A stretch of DNA of 64,000 bases from Tetraselmis striata (lineage: Eukaryota; Chlorophyta; Chlorodendrophyceae; Chlorodendrales; Chlorodendraceae): assembly GCA_006384855.1 (NCBI GenBank), contig VCJN01003415.1, forward strand, positions 91,075-155,074, written 5' to 3'. Shown in pieces: positions 51,574-63,739 of this stretch (positions are counted from its first letter, which is position 1; each line of letters opens with the position of its first letter). The position numbers and the translations under genes are program-made. The notes beneath the pieces are model-generated. The model saw only the letters and a program-made list of their open reading frames with translations. It did no database searches and was not told the origin of the DNA.

Positions 51574-53870
51574 TCCACGCCGGCCAGGCTAAACAAGACG
51601 GCCCGCGCGCGCACCGCGCTGGCCTGGCGGGCGAACTGGCCGCGCTTGCAGTGCCAGGCACCTGCTCGGCTATCCGCGAAGCCGCGCCAGCGCTATCTGT
51701 AGTGCAACTTCGCCGGTCGATCACGGGCGGGACGTTGGTGGGCGCTGTACGACAGGTAGCGACTAATAAATGCTGCAGCAGGCCGTCAGGCCGCCGGTCT
51801 GGTCTACGGTCTCTGAGCAGGCGGCGAGGTCTCTGAGCAGGCGGCGAGTTGACGTTCAGACGATCACGAGCCGGGTCCTTCGAAATACCCAGCGAAGTAC
51901 TCCTGCCGGGTAGTCGCTATCCCTGAAAACAACACTCACCAAGCTGTAGTCGCCATCGGAAGTAGAGCAACTACAAACTAACAACCAGCCCGAGCACTAC
52001 AGGTACTTAAAAAAAGGGGGAGGGGTGTCAGATTTCCGGGCAGCGACCATCGTGTATTTTAAATAGGCACGATTCGACGATTTGATTTGTTGGTTTAGGT
52101 GCCCCAACCCCCTCTTCGATCGCCTTTTTTGTTCAGGCCGCTGCAGCATCCACGAAATACTACAAGGTACTGTCAGAAGCACTGCAACGAACCGCTGCAA
52201 TTCAGGTGTGATATCGTGATTGCAATGCTTGCGATTAATGCAATGCTTGGGATGTCCAGCAAGAACAGTCACATGTCGGCCACCAGCAACCCATTGACAA
52301 TTTGACATGCAATACATGCACAATTGCAGTACAATTGCATCACATGCACAGTACATATAAGAGTAGAGGACGATTATGAAGAAAAAACCGGATTATTACA
52401 GTAGTGTGGAAGTCGTCACGTCTTAATAACCCCTTGCCCTCCCGGCCGAAGCCTGCTATACTATGGATGTGTAATTATGGATGAATGCCAATACAGTGCC
52501 ATATGGCGGTCGCATAATTCCTCGCACGCTACGCTTGCTTGTGCTACGCCTGACGCACGGGTGCCCTGGTGCGCCGCGCATACTCGCTTGCTGGCTGATG
52601 TTGGATTGTTGGTTGTTGCTGCTCTCTCTGCTGGTGCATGCCGCTCTGCTCCGATGTTGCCGAGCACCCGTACGACGAGCGGCTTGGCTCCGTGCATGTG
52701 CACATTGTGATGACCACATGCAACACCGTTCTCCTCTGCCAGCATGGTCAAGGCCTTGTCTATAATGGCATGCACATGATATGTGAAAGGACACTAAGCG
52801 CACATAGACGCATCGAACCAAGCCAATGTCTTGGCATGGCGATGAGTGTAATACACAAACTCGACGGGAGCGCAACAATCCATGTTAGCCCTAGCGACTA
52901 TGAGGCCATGGGCAGGGTGGTCTACTACATCGAATGGTTGCATGCCACACGTGAATAAGTTGTCGTTCCAAGGATCGTTTCCAACGCGTCGGATGGGGCA
53001 TCGTCGATGAACGCAATGCAGTCTTGCGCGGTGTCGACGGTGTTCCTTGGGACACTCATAGCGCCAACATCGGCATCGTGAAGCGGCAGGGAGGAGGGGT
53101 CAAGACAACGCGTGATGGTAAACATAAGCTCTGAGCATGTCGCCGTCGGGCCGAAGTCCGTTGCCTTCCAGACCTCCACCGTCGACGGCTTGAATTGTTG
53201 GATGTTGTCGATGTTGACGCTAGCTTACGCATATTGACGGAACGCCGCCAAACAGTTTCGTCACGGGCATGGTGGGGGTGGTTGTTGTGAGGGTAGTTGA
53301 TGTGATGCCCGCTCGCGGCCGCGGCTATGGGCGGGTCTGTGGCGAAGGACGGTGTCGAATGGAGCCTATGAACCGACGTGGCGCCGCCAAGAATATAGCG
53401 CGAAGGCAGCCGTGAGGCAAGGGGCGGCCGTACGCGTTGATATGGATTTTCCAGTACAGTACTAAGTACTGTTTGGGGTTCAACATCTTGCATGTTTTGC
53501 GGATATTCGATACCCCCTTTCCGAGGCACGAGGCACAGGCACCTGCTAAGAACAACAAATCAACTTGTCATGGTCTTAGCGCTTCTCGTACTACCAATAA
53601 TAAACTATTTCCCGCATAGGAGCAATAATAATAACTAGTATATATCGTTAAATGATGTAATGATAGTACCCCCATCGCTCGATTTAAGGGGGGGGGGGGG
53701 GATCCGAGCCTGCGAATAATTGTCGCTATATATATGTAGTCGTCGATTGATTTCACTAATTGTTGGAATGTAGTCCAGAATGATTGTATGAATGTATGAA
53801 AACACAACGATTGCTGGTTGTTCTTGATAAAATTATTTATTCCTGGACGGCTTGTATAGCGCCATCGGGG
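51574..53870. other. Intergenic, no secure gene
   Basis: Near 51812 a 20-bp unit is tandemly repeated (tctgagcaggcggcgag twice). A minus-strand frame at 52925-53225 (ATCSELMFTITRCLDPSSLP, RNTVDTAQDCIAFIDDAPSD) has protein-like composition but no recognised family and no proper start; it may be a relic. A poly-G run is near 53690. Upstream sequence of the sialidase-like gene occupies the left end. Confidence 0.4.
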
Positions 53871-56180
53871 CTATCGTTGCTCCGAAACCACGAGACAAAA
53901 ATAGCGCCGCCGCGAAATTGCAATTTTACGTAAGAAGATGCGAGGGCACGGGCGCTTGGAGAGTCTCGGCGGTCGGACAACAGCCTTTGCTACTGCGAGG
54001 ACGGATATTGCTAGCGAATATGTAATTTTGCGCCGATCACAAAATCACATATTGCGATCGTAGTCGCAGCGATGGGGCACTCTTCGCTCCGAAACCACGA
54101 GACCCTACATTCCGCATTGTTCAGGACCCTTGTTCTGCGATCATGAATTGTGATGAGTTTACTAGGAATGCAGCGGGGCTAACATCGGCCCTCTTACGTC
54201 AATTTGTCATGGTGAGAAAAAAAAAAGGTGCGGCATCGCATGCTGCGAGGTAAGGTGCCGGACACACCCTTCGACGGCGCAGTCCAGACAGTGACGAAAA
54301 ATTTGCGACGAGGGCGTGCTCGCGGGCGGGCAGTCGACAACTCCGGCGCGGGTGGCCGAGAATGTGTGTGCTATGAAGGGCGCCGCGGCGTCGTTGCCGG
54401 TGTGTTTGGGCTGTCGTCGGTCCGAAACCACGACACGGAAACGGCCCGTTGGCGTCGCACTAATATTGTGCTAGGTGCTCCGATGACGGGCCTGACGGTG
54501 CCAACCGGGCAGCAGTGCGCAGCCGGTAGTAGCTGTAGTGCCGCTGCTCCAAGTAAGGGCACCTGTGACGTACATGCATGTGCTGCAGTCGTGACGATAT
54601 GTTACCGAAATATAGCGCATTCGTCGCAGCACGAAGCCACAACGACGCGGCGTCATTTTCGCGGCGTCGGAGCCCGCATCGGCACCCCGAAATGGCGACT
54701 GGAAAAATGACGCGGCATCGCATCCTGCAAGTTAGTAGGTGCTAAGAGCTCCCGATAGCGGTGTCAAGGCAGCGCCTCCCTCTGCTGCAGGTAGTGACAA
54801 TGAAACTCGCGAGGCATACGTGCTATATTCGGTTGACAACACGTCGTCAACGCATCTGCGCGGACGGCAGGGCACCTCGGCGTCCTCATCGCGGTGGGAC
54901 TATATCGGTGCTCCGAAACCAAAAGAAAACTGTGTTGCTGCCTTGCTAACATCATCGTGAAAGGTGCTAGGACATCTGGCCGTAGGCCTCGGCCACCGGA
55001 CTGCGCGAATGGGCTTTTTGCAGAGACAAAAAGCTCGTGACATGAGCGTGTTGATGTAGGACCGAACGGATCAAGTCGCTGAGACAGGACGCGGCGGCGG
55101 TGGCGTCGCAGCCAAAGAGGTCCATGTACATCGAACCGACGACACGCACAACCTTCGCGCGGCATCAACATAACATCGATTTAACAAGGTGTTGCTACTA
55201 GGAACCCATGTGACGCTTCTGGGCAGCCCATGCCGCTGCATGGACGGATACTCGCGACGTGTGCGTACTGCGGGGCGGCTGGTAGCATTGGCGCACAGTA
55301 GGATGCCGCCGCGTCATCGTCGTCGCAGCTACTCAGGACCTGCTCGAGCGCGCTCCGGGGTCTCAAAAACGCGGGGCGACGACGTCGTTCTGAGAGGGCT
55401 CCGCGAAGAACACGCTTGTGCTGTCCCGGCAGCTCGTGCTGCTGTAAAGATACTTGTGACGTATGCTTACTGCGGGGCTGGTAGCATGGGCGCACTGTAG
55501 GACGCCGCCGCGTCATCGCAGCTTAGGACGTGCTATAGCGCGCTCCGGAGGCCGGAAAAAACGCGGCGTGACGATTCCGTTTTGAAAAGGCTTCTCGAAG
55601 AGCCCGGCAATGCTGTGCGGCAAGCTCGTAGTGCTGCTGTAACGATGATGGACATTTGTGGCGCGTGCGTGCTGATGCGGGACCGAGAACCGGCAGATAC
55701 GACGGCGAGACGACGTTCGGCGGCGTTTTTGCATCTGCGCTCGGCGCGAAACCACAGCGAAAAGAAACACAGCGCGGGGCATCAACGAGCGAGCGGCTTG
55801 CGGCTGGGGGTCACTCGGGATCGCACCGATCACGCGACGCACACATCGCTGGGGCCGGACGCTTCTGCTAAGCTTTGCAGGAATGCATGACATGCACGAT
55901 TGGTCATGGGCCTCGCGTGACACCGGGTTGGCATCGCGACGCGATACGCGCTGCTTGGGCACGGAAGCCACCACACAGGCATGCACATACCATATGAGTT
56001 TTGGGTACGCCTTGTGGTCCCCGTCAGCGACATGGTAATGAAAACCCTGGGCTGGGTGAGATTCCTCTCGCGATATCCTGCTAGCACCCAATTTCTCTTG
56101 CTTCAAAGCGCTGAGCGATCCGAAATCACAAAAAAGATAGGGCGCGGCATTGCACGAGGTACATGGGCGGTGGACCACCG
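53871..56180. repeat. Degenerate tandem or clustered repeat
   Basis: The motif ctccgaaaccacgag or a close variant recurs at about 53879, 54087, 54419, 54911, 55746 and 56116, with companion motifs gcggcatcgcat (54233, 54713) and related gcgcgg(g)catcaac forms (55160, 55770), and gctgctgtaa(a/c)gat (55440, 55633). Spacing is irregular, 200-830 bp. This looks like an old satellite or nested copies of one element. No long open frame fits a protein. Confidence 0.6.
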
Positions 56181-56759
56181 TCTTGGCGTCCTGCGTTGCT
56201 GCATGTATAGACACTCGTGGCGTGCGCTCTACCGCCTGCCGGCAGAGCCGCCGCCGCTGTCCGCGGATGGTGCAGCAGCTGCGCCAGGTGCCGGATGGCG
56301 TACAGGCTGGATAGCACCCCTAAAGACGAGTTTGCCGAGTTTGATGAGACCTCCCGGTGTCACTACCATGAGACCCGGGAACTTTAGCTGACTCGGCTCT
56401 TCGTTGGGTCCCGCTTCGACATTTGGGTCGGGCAATGACTCGTTGGCCCACAGCTCTTGCTACGCAGTAGCCCTTCGGGGTTCGAATGCGGCGATGGTCG
56501 AAACCTAACCTACGATGGCATGTGGACGGCTGCTGTAGAGGATTGCACGTGCCTAGGTCACAATATGGACATATAGGGGTCCGGCCTTGGTCCCTATCCG
56601 GAAGGGCTTCACTTTACTTACTTTACCATCCCCTATAGAAGATGCGGTCCATCGCTGTTGAGAGTCGACACGCGCTGCCAACCCTCCAATCTCCTGCATG
56701 TGTGCCCGCAAGCAAGCCAGACCGCAACCCCCTACACCCCACTTTACAAACGACATGGG
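56181..56759. other. 3' flank of the SERAC1-like gene, with a repeat fragment
   Basis: At 56465-56635 blocks of the intron repeat at 39115-39260 recur (cttcggggttcgaatg, ggcgatggtc, tttacttactttac). A TGTAA-type polyadenylation signal, as used by Chlamydomonas, occurs on the minus strand near 56745-56750, just past the stop of the SERAC1-like gene, but it is so close that a further site may be used. Confidence 0.45.
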
Positions 56760-59700
56760 CTACTCCCCCGCTGCGGAGGCGCGCGCTGCCTTGAGGTGCG
56801 CCTGCAGGAAGTCGAGCGTCCGGCGGTACATCGGCTCCGTGTTGTCCACGGGCTTGCATATGTTGATGTGGTCCTTGCCCTGCAGCAGCAAGAAATCGCC
56901 GACGCCCGGGAAGGCGGACTCCATGGGCACCACCTACGGGTCCATCCGCATGGGAGGAGTTCATGCCCGCCAATGAGCAGCAACCATCATGCTTGAACAT
57001 GGGCTGGCTGGTAATGCACCCGTCCACCAAGGTGCGGTGACTCCGAGCGTAGGCGCATCCAGGCCCAAATGTTCATGACAACACATCGCCAAGTGATGCG
57101 AAGGGCACAATCATTGTTGCCATCGACGACTCTGCTGTGAGTCCCATTGTTTGTCATTTTGTTTCAAACTGGTGCTTATCGTCATGACAAATCCTAGCCC
57201 ACCCAATGGACAGGTCGATCAACAGGCGCACCGAAATGTGGCCGCCATATACTGCCATACACCACACTCTACCATAGCCGCGCGATGACGAAACGGGAAC
57301 TGCGGTCTGTGTGGTCTCAACTGCCGGTGGGAAGCCGCCAGACGTAATAACACACCGTCCTTTATCACGGTGCGAGCCCCTAGGAGATGCCCATCCTGAA
57401 CAACGCCGGGGAAAGGCTCTCTCGACACCGTGCGAGGGGCGGCGCCATCAACTTGGAAGCATGGCGATTCGTCTCTCCAAAAAAAAATGGCCGCCCTATA
57501 CTATGCAGTGTGGCCACATTTGTTTTTTCACGCCCGGGACATGAATGGCAACAATGAAACCCTTGCAGCGTCTCTACCTACGACGGCGGCCGATCATGCA
57601 GCGATGCAGTAAATACGGAAAGCCCCTGGGTAGACGACGCTCCGCTATAGTCATCAACCAAATTGCCGAAGCATTCCGCAAGACTAGTTGGAGGGCAGTG
57701 ACGGAATTTCCAACACTGCTGGATCACCGTGTAAAACACCGCAGCCGTGAAAATACCTGTGACATATGTTAGCCCAACACATTGACAGCACCACTGCCCG
57801 TACGTAAGCTCTGCGCGGTTTTACTGCCTACTAGGATATTGCGCATATATGCTTATGTAAGAATGGGATGCACCTTTGCATGCTTATCACCGGGCGGACG
57901 ACGCCGGAGCACGTTGCAGCTCACATCGGCTGACCTAAGGTCCATGGCGCCTCCGCGCAAGACGTGTACGCAACTTGATGGAGAAAAAGGAAAGTGCCTC
58001 GGCAAAGTGAGCGCCCGGCAGAGTGAGAGGGGGGGCATGTGGGCAGTACCTCCATCTTGATGGCCGCGTCCTGGCTCAGCCGGGGAGCGATGCTGATGAG
58101 CGGCGTGCGCATCGACTCGCCAAAGCTCAGCACCTGCAGCTGCCCCGCTTCGTACAGCCTCCTGCACGCGCACCGCGGCGGTCAGCCTCCCGCGCTGTGG
58201 CCTCGCGAGGGGCAGGCGCGGGTGCCCAGATCTGGCCTAGGGGTTGGGGGAAGGGGGGCTGACACCGGCTAGCTAAGACGTGGGGGTATGTCCGGGTTCC
58301 CTGCGAGGCGCTACACGGTCATCGCTCGAGTACTGTACGGGGCACCACCGGACAGCTGGCAGCATCATAACATACACTAAATCTGCCGTTGCAGCCGCGG
58401 GGTAGTACCGGTGTGACGAAAAGCAAACCATCGATGTGCTCGCCTGACTCAAAGGGGATTGCTGTCGTGTGGAGGCCGTGGAACGACTAGACAAAGGCAG
58501 ACGAGCATATCCCTATTGAAGGTTGAAGTAAACACAAACCAGCTGCGGATAAACAACGTTTAGCCCCCCCCCCCCCCCCCCCCCCCACCCCCCCGGGGGC
58601 CGCATTTAATTGTACGGCAGTTCTCGAAAAGTTGCGGTGCCACTTTTCGGAGCTTAGCGGAGGCCCGGAGAACTCTACCAATCTCCGAACCGCCGTTAAG
58701 GATCCGCGTCCTTCAAGGTCAAGACCGGCGGGATGCAGCGACGAGTCCTCCCAATGGCGCGCCGATACAAGTCGGGAGCCGCAACAATAGAATCCGCGCA
58801 TTTGGGTCGGAGGCTGCATGCTACTGCATTACCACTCGCTATAATTCGGCCATAGTGCTGTACATGTCTGGCCCCTGGCAGGTACCGGTAGGGCTGGATC
58901 TGATTCGCGGCGTTCTTATCACTGCGCTGGCGTCTGCAGGGGCTATGAGTGGAGGTAACGGCTACGGGTACGGCTACCGGCCAAGCGGCCAGGAGTAGAG
59001 GTAGCCCAAGCACACGGTGTAAGACAACAAAGTCCCGTCATATTACCCGGGCGCCGCCGTTGGCGCCGCCGTACCTCAGCGCCGTGTTGAGCTCCTCGTG
59101 GTGCGGGCCGGGCTTGAGGTGCTGGATCACGCGGTGCGGCTTGGCCCCCACGTGGCGCAGCCCCCAGCCGATGTCCGCCAGGTACGACCCGAAGTGGGGC
59201 GTCGCGTAGAACACCACCCCCTTCACCGACTCGGCCAGCAGCCGCTCCCTGCGGCGGTCCACAGCACATCGTGAGCGGCGCGCATTCACTGCGGGGAGGC
59301 CAGGGATCCTGTGCAGATTATTGTGGCACCTCGGCCCACAGAGGGCTGCACGCTTCGCGCTTTAATTAGTGGACCCTATGCCGGTTCGTGCCGCCGGGCC
59401 GTAAGACAGCCGGCCTGGCTCGCCCGGAAAAGTTGTAAGAAATTTCAAATATCGAATTTCATTGTGGCATGCCACGGTGGGGGGGGGGGGGGGGGGGGTT
59501 CACCGCAAGGCTAAAGCACCATTTAATTGGGTTGGCGAGTGGCAACAATAATGACGTGCTTTGCACCATCGAGTCAGACATGCTGTGCCACATTGGTGTA
59601 GATACTGGTGGATGTCAGGATACACAGATGTCTCCCCTCGTTGCGAGAGGATGAAGGATCAGAGAACCCGAAGCAGGGTTACAGTGCAGTGCGGCGCCTT

Positions 59701-62700
59701 TAGTCTATCAGTAAGCCTAGACCAAAGTCTTACTGATAGACTTTAGTCTAGTGCTGTTCATAGTGCGCAAGCAAACCGCGGAGCCTGGAGTCGGGTCCCC
59801 GGCGGCCCGACAACCGAGCTGAACCAACAAGCACGCGGGCAGCAATGGGCGAGCACCTGCCGGGTCCAACGCCCAAAGTTGCACCGCGCACTGTGCTTGA
59901 ACACCAACTGCCACATGCTGTTTGCCGACGAGATTCACCGTGAGACAGAGCCCGGCACACCCAAAGCGGCACCCACTGCTTTCTGTGCAGCGGCTTGATA
60001 CCTCGTACAACAGTTACCCTGCACAGCCGGGGGTTCCGGCCACCCCCGCGTGACGGGTGGCGTGGGCGCAGCCAAGTACAGCTTCCCAACATCTATAGAG
60101 CTGCGGTCGGTACAACCAACTACGGGTGCCTACGTGGCCATACAATCGCTGTGAATAGATAGGACCCCGCCAAAGGTCAATCACAACTACAGAGGGACCA
60201 CAATAGTGGATGTTCCTATTGTAGCAGGGATGCAATAATAAGACCACGGCCAATGCTTATGTCACATAGGCATGTTTTATTCTTATACGCAGGTCGGCAC
60301 CCACATTCGTTCCTTTCACAACGGGTGGACACTGGCGGTAGTCAAGATGCTACGAGGCTGGGTGGCTGATACGGGCACTAGGGTTTGAAATGCGCATGCG
60401 GATATTCACAGGGGTTGTAAACTGACCCCAACATAGTGATCAGCCCGATTTCGCTCGAGTGTTGACCGAGAGACAACTCGCAAAACGCACGCTTTTGACA
60501 TAGGGTTTTACTAGGGTTTATTGGGTTATACTAGGGCTATGCCTAAAACCCTAACTTTTCTCGAATTGTTTCTTGGTGAATCGACAAGATGCCGCATCAA
60601 GCTGGCTGGTCGGCTTACCAAGGTGACGAAAACCCACGTGCGCGTTGGGGTACCCAACACAGCCCCTAGGGCAGCCATGGTGTGCAGACATGTCCTAAAG
60701 TACTGTAGCACCTCCCGGGAACGGTATACACAACTTTCAGGGGATGTCGCCCAAAAGCGGATGTCGCGGACACACAGCTGTTCCCGCTGAGAGCGCTGCA
60801 TTTGGATAAAAAAGCGATTGAGTTGTATCGGCAAAAGAACTTCGTGTCGCGTTGGTTTCAGCCACCCAGCCTCGCAACGATGACAACTCGGGACCCACCT
60901 GGGCGAGGCGTCGGGCGCGCTGCAGCGCAGCAGCACCTCCTTCAGCAGCAGGCCCCCCAGGCTGTGGCAGCACACCACCAGCGGGCGGTGCCCCAGGCCC
61001 GCGCCCTGCCACTTGGCGATGGTTGACTCCACCTGGCGGGCATTCCAGGCAGGCTCTGGTCAACTGGAGTGGGGGTGAGGGGGGATCGGAAAAGGCGGAG
61101 GAGGAGGAGGGTGGGGGTGAAGGAGAGGGGAAGGGGGAGGGGGTGAGCGGGAGGGGGGGAAGGAGGGGGAGGATGAAGGTGAGGGTGAGGAGGAGGAGGA
61201 GGAGGGTGGGTGGGGGTGAAGGAGAGGGGAAGGGGGGAGTGAGTGGAAGGGGGGGGGGGGGGGTGGGGGGAGGGTGAGGATGGTGGTGAGGAGGAGGAGG
61301 AGGAGGGTGGGGGTGAAGGAGAGGGGAAGGGGGAGGGGGTGAGCGGGAGGGGGGGAAGGAGGGGGAGGATGAAGGTGAGGATGAGGAGGAGGAGGAGGAG
61401 GGTGGGTGGGGGTGAAGGAGAGGGGAAGGAGGGAGTGAGTGGAAGGGGGGGGGGGTGGGGGGAGGGTGAGGATGGTGGTGAGGAGGAGGAGGAGGAGGGT
61501 GGGGGTGAAGGAGAGGGGAAGGGGGAGGGGGTGAGCGGGAGGGGGGAAGGAGGGGGAGGATGAAGGTGAGGATGAGGAGGAGGAGGAGGAGGGTGGGTGG
61601 GGGTGAAGGAGAGGGGAAGGAGGGAGTGAGTGGAAGGGGGGGGGGGGTGGGGGGAGGGTGAGGATGGTGGTGAGGAGGAGGAGGAGGAGGGTGGGGGTGA
61701 AGGAGAGGGGAAGGGGGAGGGGGTGAGCGGGAGGGGGGAAGGAGGGGGAGGATGAAGGTGAGGATGAGGAGGAGGAGGAGGAGGGTGGGTGGGGGTGAAG
61801 GAGAGGGAAGGAGGAGTGAGTGGAAGGGGGGGGGGGTGGGGGGAGGGTGAGGATGGTGGTGAGGAGGAGGAGGAGGAGGGTGGGGGTGAAGGAGAGGGGA
61901 AGGGGGAGGGGGTGAGCGGGAGGGGGGAAGGAGGGGGAGGATGAAGGTGAGGATGAGGAGGAGGAGGAGGAGGGTGGGTGGGGGTGAAGGAGAGGGGAAG
62001 GAGGGAGTGAGTGGAAGGGGGGGGGGTGGGGGGAGGGTGAGGATGGTGGTGAGGAGGAGGAGGAGGAGGGTGGGGGTGAAGGAGAGGGGAAGGGGGAGGG
62101 GGTGAGCGGGAGGGGGGAAGGAGGGGGAGGATGAAGGTGAGGATGAGGAGGAGGAGGAGGAGGGTGGGTGGGGGTGAAGGAGAGGGGAAGGAGGGAGTGA
62201 GTGGAAGGGGGGGGGTGGGGGGAGGGTGAGGATGGTGGTGACGAGGAGGAGGAGGAGGGTGGGGGTGAGTGGGGGGGGGGGGGGGGGGGGGTGAGAAGAC
62301 CGGTGCTACGCCTGCACGATCAGGGACCTGGCCTTCAGAGGACTACGTGCTACGGGTAATGTGACCCGAACGGGAGCAGCCGGCCCGATGCAGGTTCATG
62401 TACTCGGGCCGTAAGACAGCTGGCCTGGATCGCCCGGGAACAAAGTTGTAAGAGATTTCTAATTTCTAATTTCAGCCGACCCGCAGGCACGCCGCACGCG
62501 GCGGCTGCTCCCGGGCACCGCATTGGGCGCGGGGCGCGGGCCTCACCAGGTCCTCCAGCGGGATCATCTCCCCCTCGAAGTTGGTGATGGGCGCCGCGTA
62601 CTCGTAGCTCAGGATGCGCGTGTCGGGCAGCACGGGCGGCAGCCACGACGCCGGCCACACGCTGTCGTGGGTCAGCACGTCCTGCGCCACAACTGCGACG

Positions 62701-63662
62701 GGCAGAAGCACCGCCACCAGAAAGGGTCAGCTCAGACCCCCACTCCCCCCCCCCCCAAATCCACCGTGTCCCACTCTCAGCATGCGATCACCAGCCACGG
62801 GGATACATTGGCCAAGCACTGAGAGACCGGTATAGCACCGTCCGAAGGCGTTCTTACGGGTGCCTACGCACCTGTAATAATAACACGTGGTATGCGCGTC
62901 GAGTCGGGGCCGCAAGCAGCCTCTATGGAAGCATCAACTATACTTCCGCGGAAAACGCATATACGGGCAGTCACATGGTTGCGTGTTTCTGCGGACGGGC
63001 GTCGTGCACGCCAGTGCGGGTGGCGAGTAGGGGCTGGCGTCCTTGTACGTGTGTGATCACCCAAGTAGGAAACACTAAGCTCGTACTCGTGCCTTTGATG
63101 AGGACTAGTACCGCTGTACTGCAACAGAGGAGGCGGGTACAACGGCCGGTAGAATAGGGGCTCGGCCTTCCGAGGGCTGCATGCTGCGCGCTACGGCCGA
63201 CCCAGTGCGGATTAATGCGGCCGGGCCGTAAGACAGCTCGTCTGTGGGGTTTCCAAACCGGCAGGAATAAAAGTTGAAATTTAGGTATTCTATTGTTATC
63301 TTATTTTAATTTCAACTTCAAATATAGTTCCGCTGTGTATAGTTTAGTGTATGTCCGACCTCTAAAAGGCGCGGCGGTGATCTTGGTGAAAACCCAGGTC
63401 CGAAAGACTTTCACCCCCAACCATTATCAATAGCAGCCACCGGGCCTTGGTAGCCATACTGAAATGTTTGATGAAGAGGGTGGGGATTCTCTGTTGTTAT
63501 CTGAGCGTAGCTGAGTGAAAAAGCAAAGGCAAAACACCCTCAAGTGGCCGGCGTTGGTGGCTGATACGCCAGCGGCTCACTGACATGGTTGCAGCTTGCG
63601 CCACGTGATGAAGGCGCCGCCGCGGATGCCGTGGATGAAGAGGACATCCATCACGGGCGCGC
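56760..63662 (-). CDS. SERAC1-like serine lipase, 5' end beyond the window
   Basis: Six minus-strand exons: 63662-~63581, ~62681-62547, 61032-60899, 59248-59075, 58161-58050 and 56933-56760 (stop TAG). The last five join in phase; the first junction is uncertain. Motifs in order: MDVLFIHGIRGGAFITWRK (first strand and oxyanion region), LPDTRILSYEYAAPI, PLVVCCHSLGGLLLKEVLL (nucleophile Ser in GHSLGG-like CHSLGG), KGVVFYATPHFGSYLADI, LQVLSFGESMRTPLI, MESAFPGVGDF and GKDHINICKP (likely catalytic His). This is the order of the SERAC1/PGAP1-like alpha/beta hydrolases; animal SERAC1 acts in phosphatidylglycerol remodelling at ER-mitochondria contacts, while algal roles are not known. The N-terminus, where targeting or armadillo-like parts would be, lies past base 64000. 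Introns of 0.75-1.65 kb carry repeats. Confidence 0.85.
57548..57745 (+). repeat. Dispersed repeat family A, copy 3
   Basis: In the last intron of the SERAC1-like gene. Best-preserved copy with 14396-14612 (inverted); both include agtgacggaatttccaacac and ggatcaccg. Confidence 0.8.
59335..59465 (+). repeat. Interspersed repeat family B, copy 2
   Basis: gggccgtaagacagccggcc, tcgcccggaa and gttgtaagaaattt are shared with the other family-B copies. In an intron of the SERAC1-like gene. Confidence 0.75.
59702..59742. repeat. Perfect 14-bp inverted repeat
   Basis: agtctatcagtaag, a 13-base loop, then cttactgatagact. It lies within an intron of the SERAC1-like gene; no other structure is seen. 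Confidence 0.8.
61075..62291. repeat. Polypurine satellite, about 190-bp period
   Basis: About 1.2 kb of almost pure G+A on the plus strand. A higher-order unit of about 190 bp recurs at least six times (gagggtgaggatggtggtga at about 61270, 61463, 61654, 61843, 62033 and 62223), with each unit made of gaggaggaggagg, ggtgaaggagagggg and poly-G blocks. It lies in an intron of the SERAC1-like gene, whose transcript would carry the pyrimidine strand. It has strong triplex and G-quadruplex potential. Confidence 0.95.
62330..62480 (+). repeat. Interspersed repeat family B, copy 3
   Basis: gggccgtaagacagctggcc, ggatcgcccgggaacaa and gttgtaagagatttctaatt; sits between the polypurine satellite and an exon of the SERAC1-like gene. 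Confidence 0.8.
63165..63300 (+). repeat. Interspersed repeat family B, copy 4
   Basis: cttccgagggctgcatgctg, cgggccgtaagacagct and an AT-rich tail; diverges after the core. In an intron of the SERAC1-like gene. Confidence 0.7.
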
Positions 63663-63739
63663 CTGCGGCGCACATCACCGCCGCACGGCTCAGCTTCGGT
63701 GGTTTGGGCCGGGCGGGTGCGCGTGCATGGCTGGATCCG

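Noticed and set aside
61075..62291. Gly/Glu-rich coding frames in the polypurine tract
   Set aside because: Composition of a GA satellite, in an intron of the opposite-strand gene.
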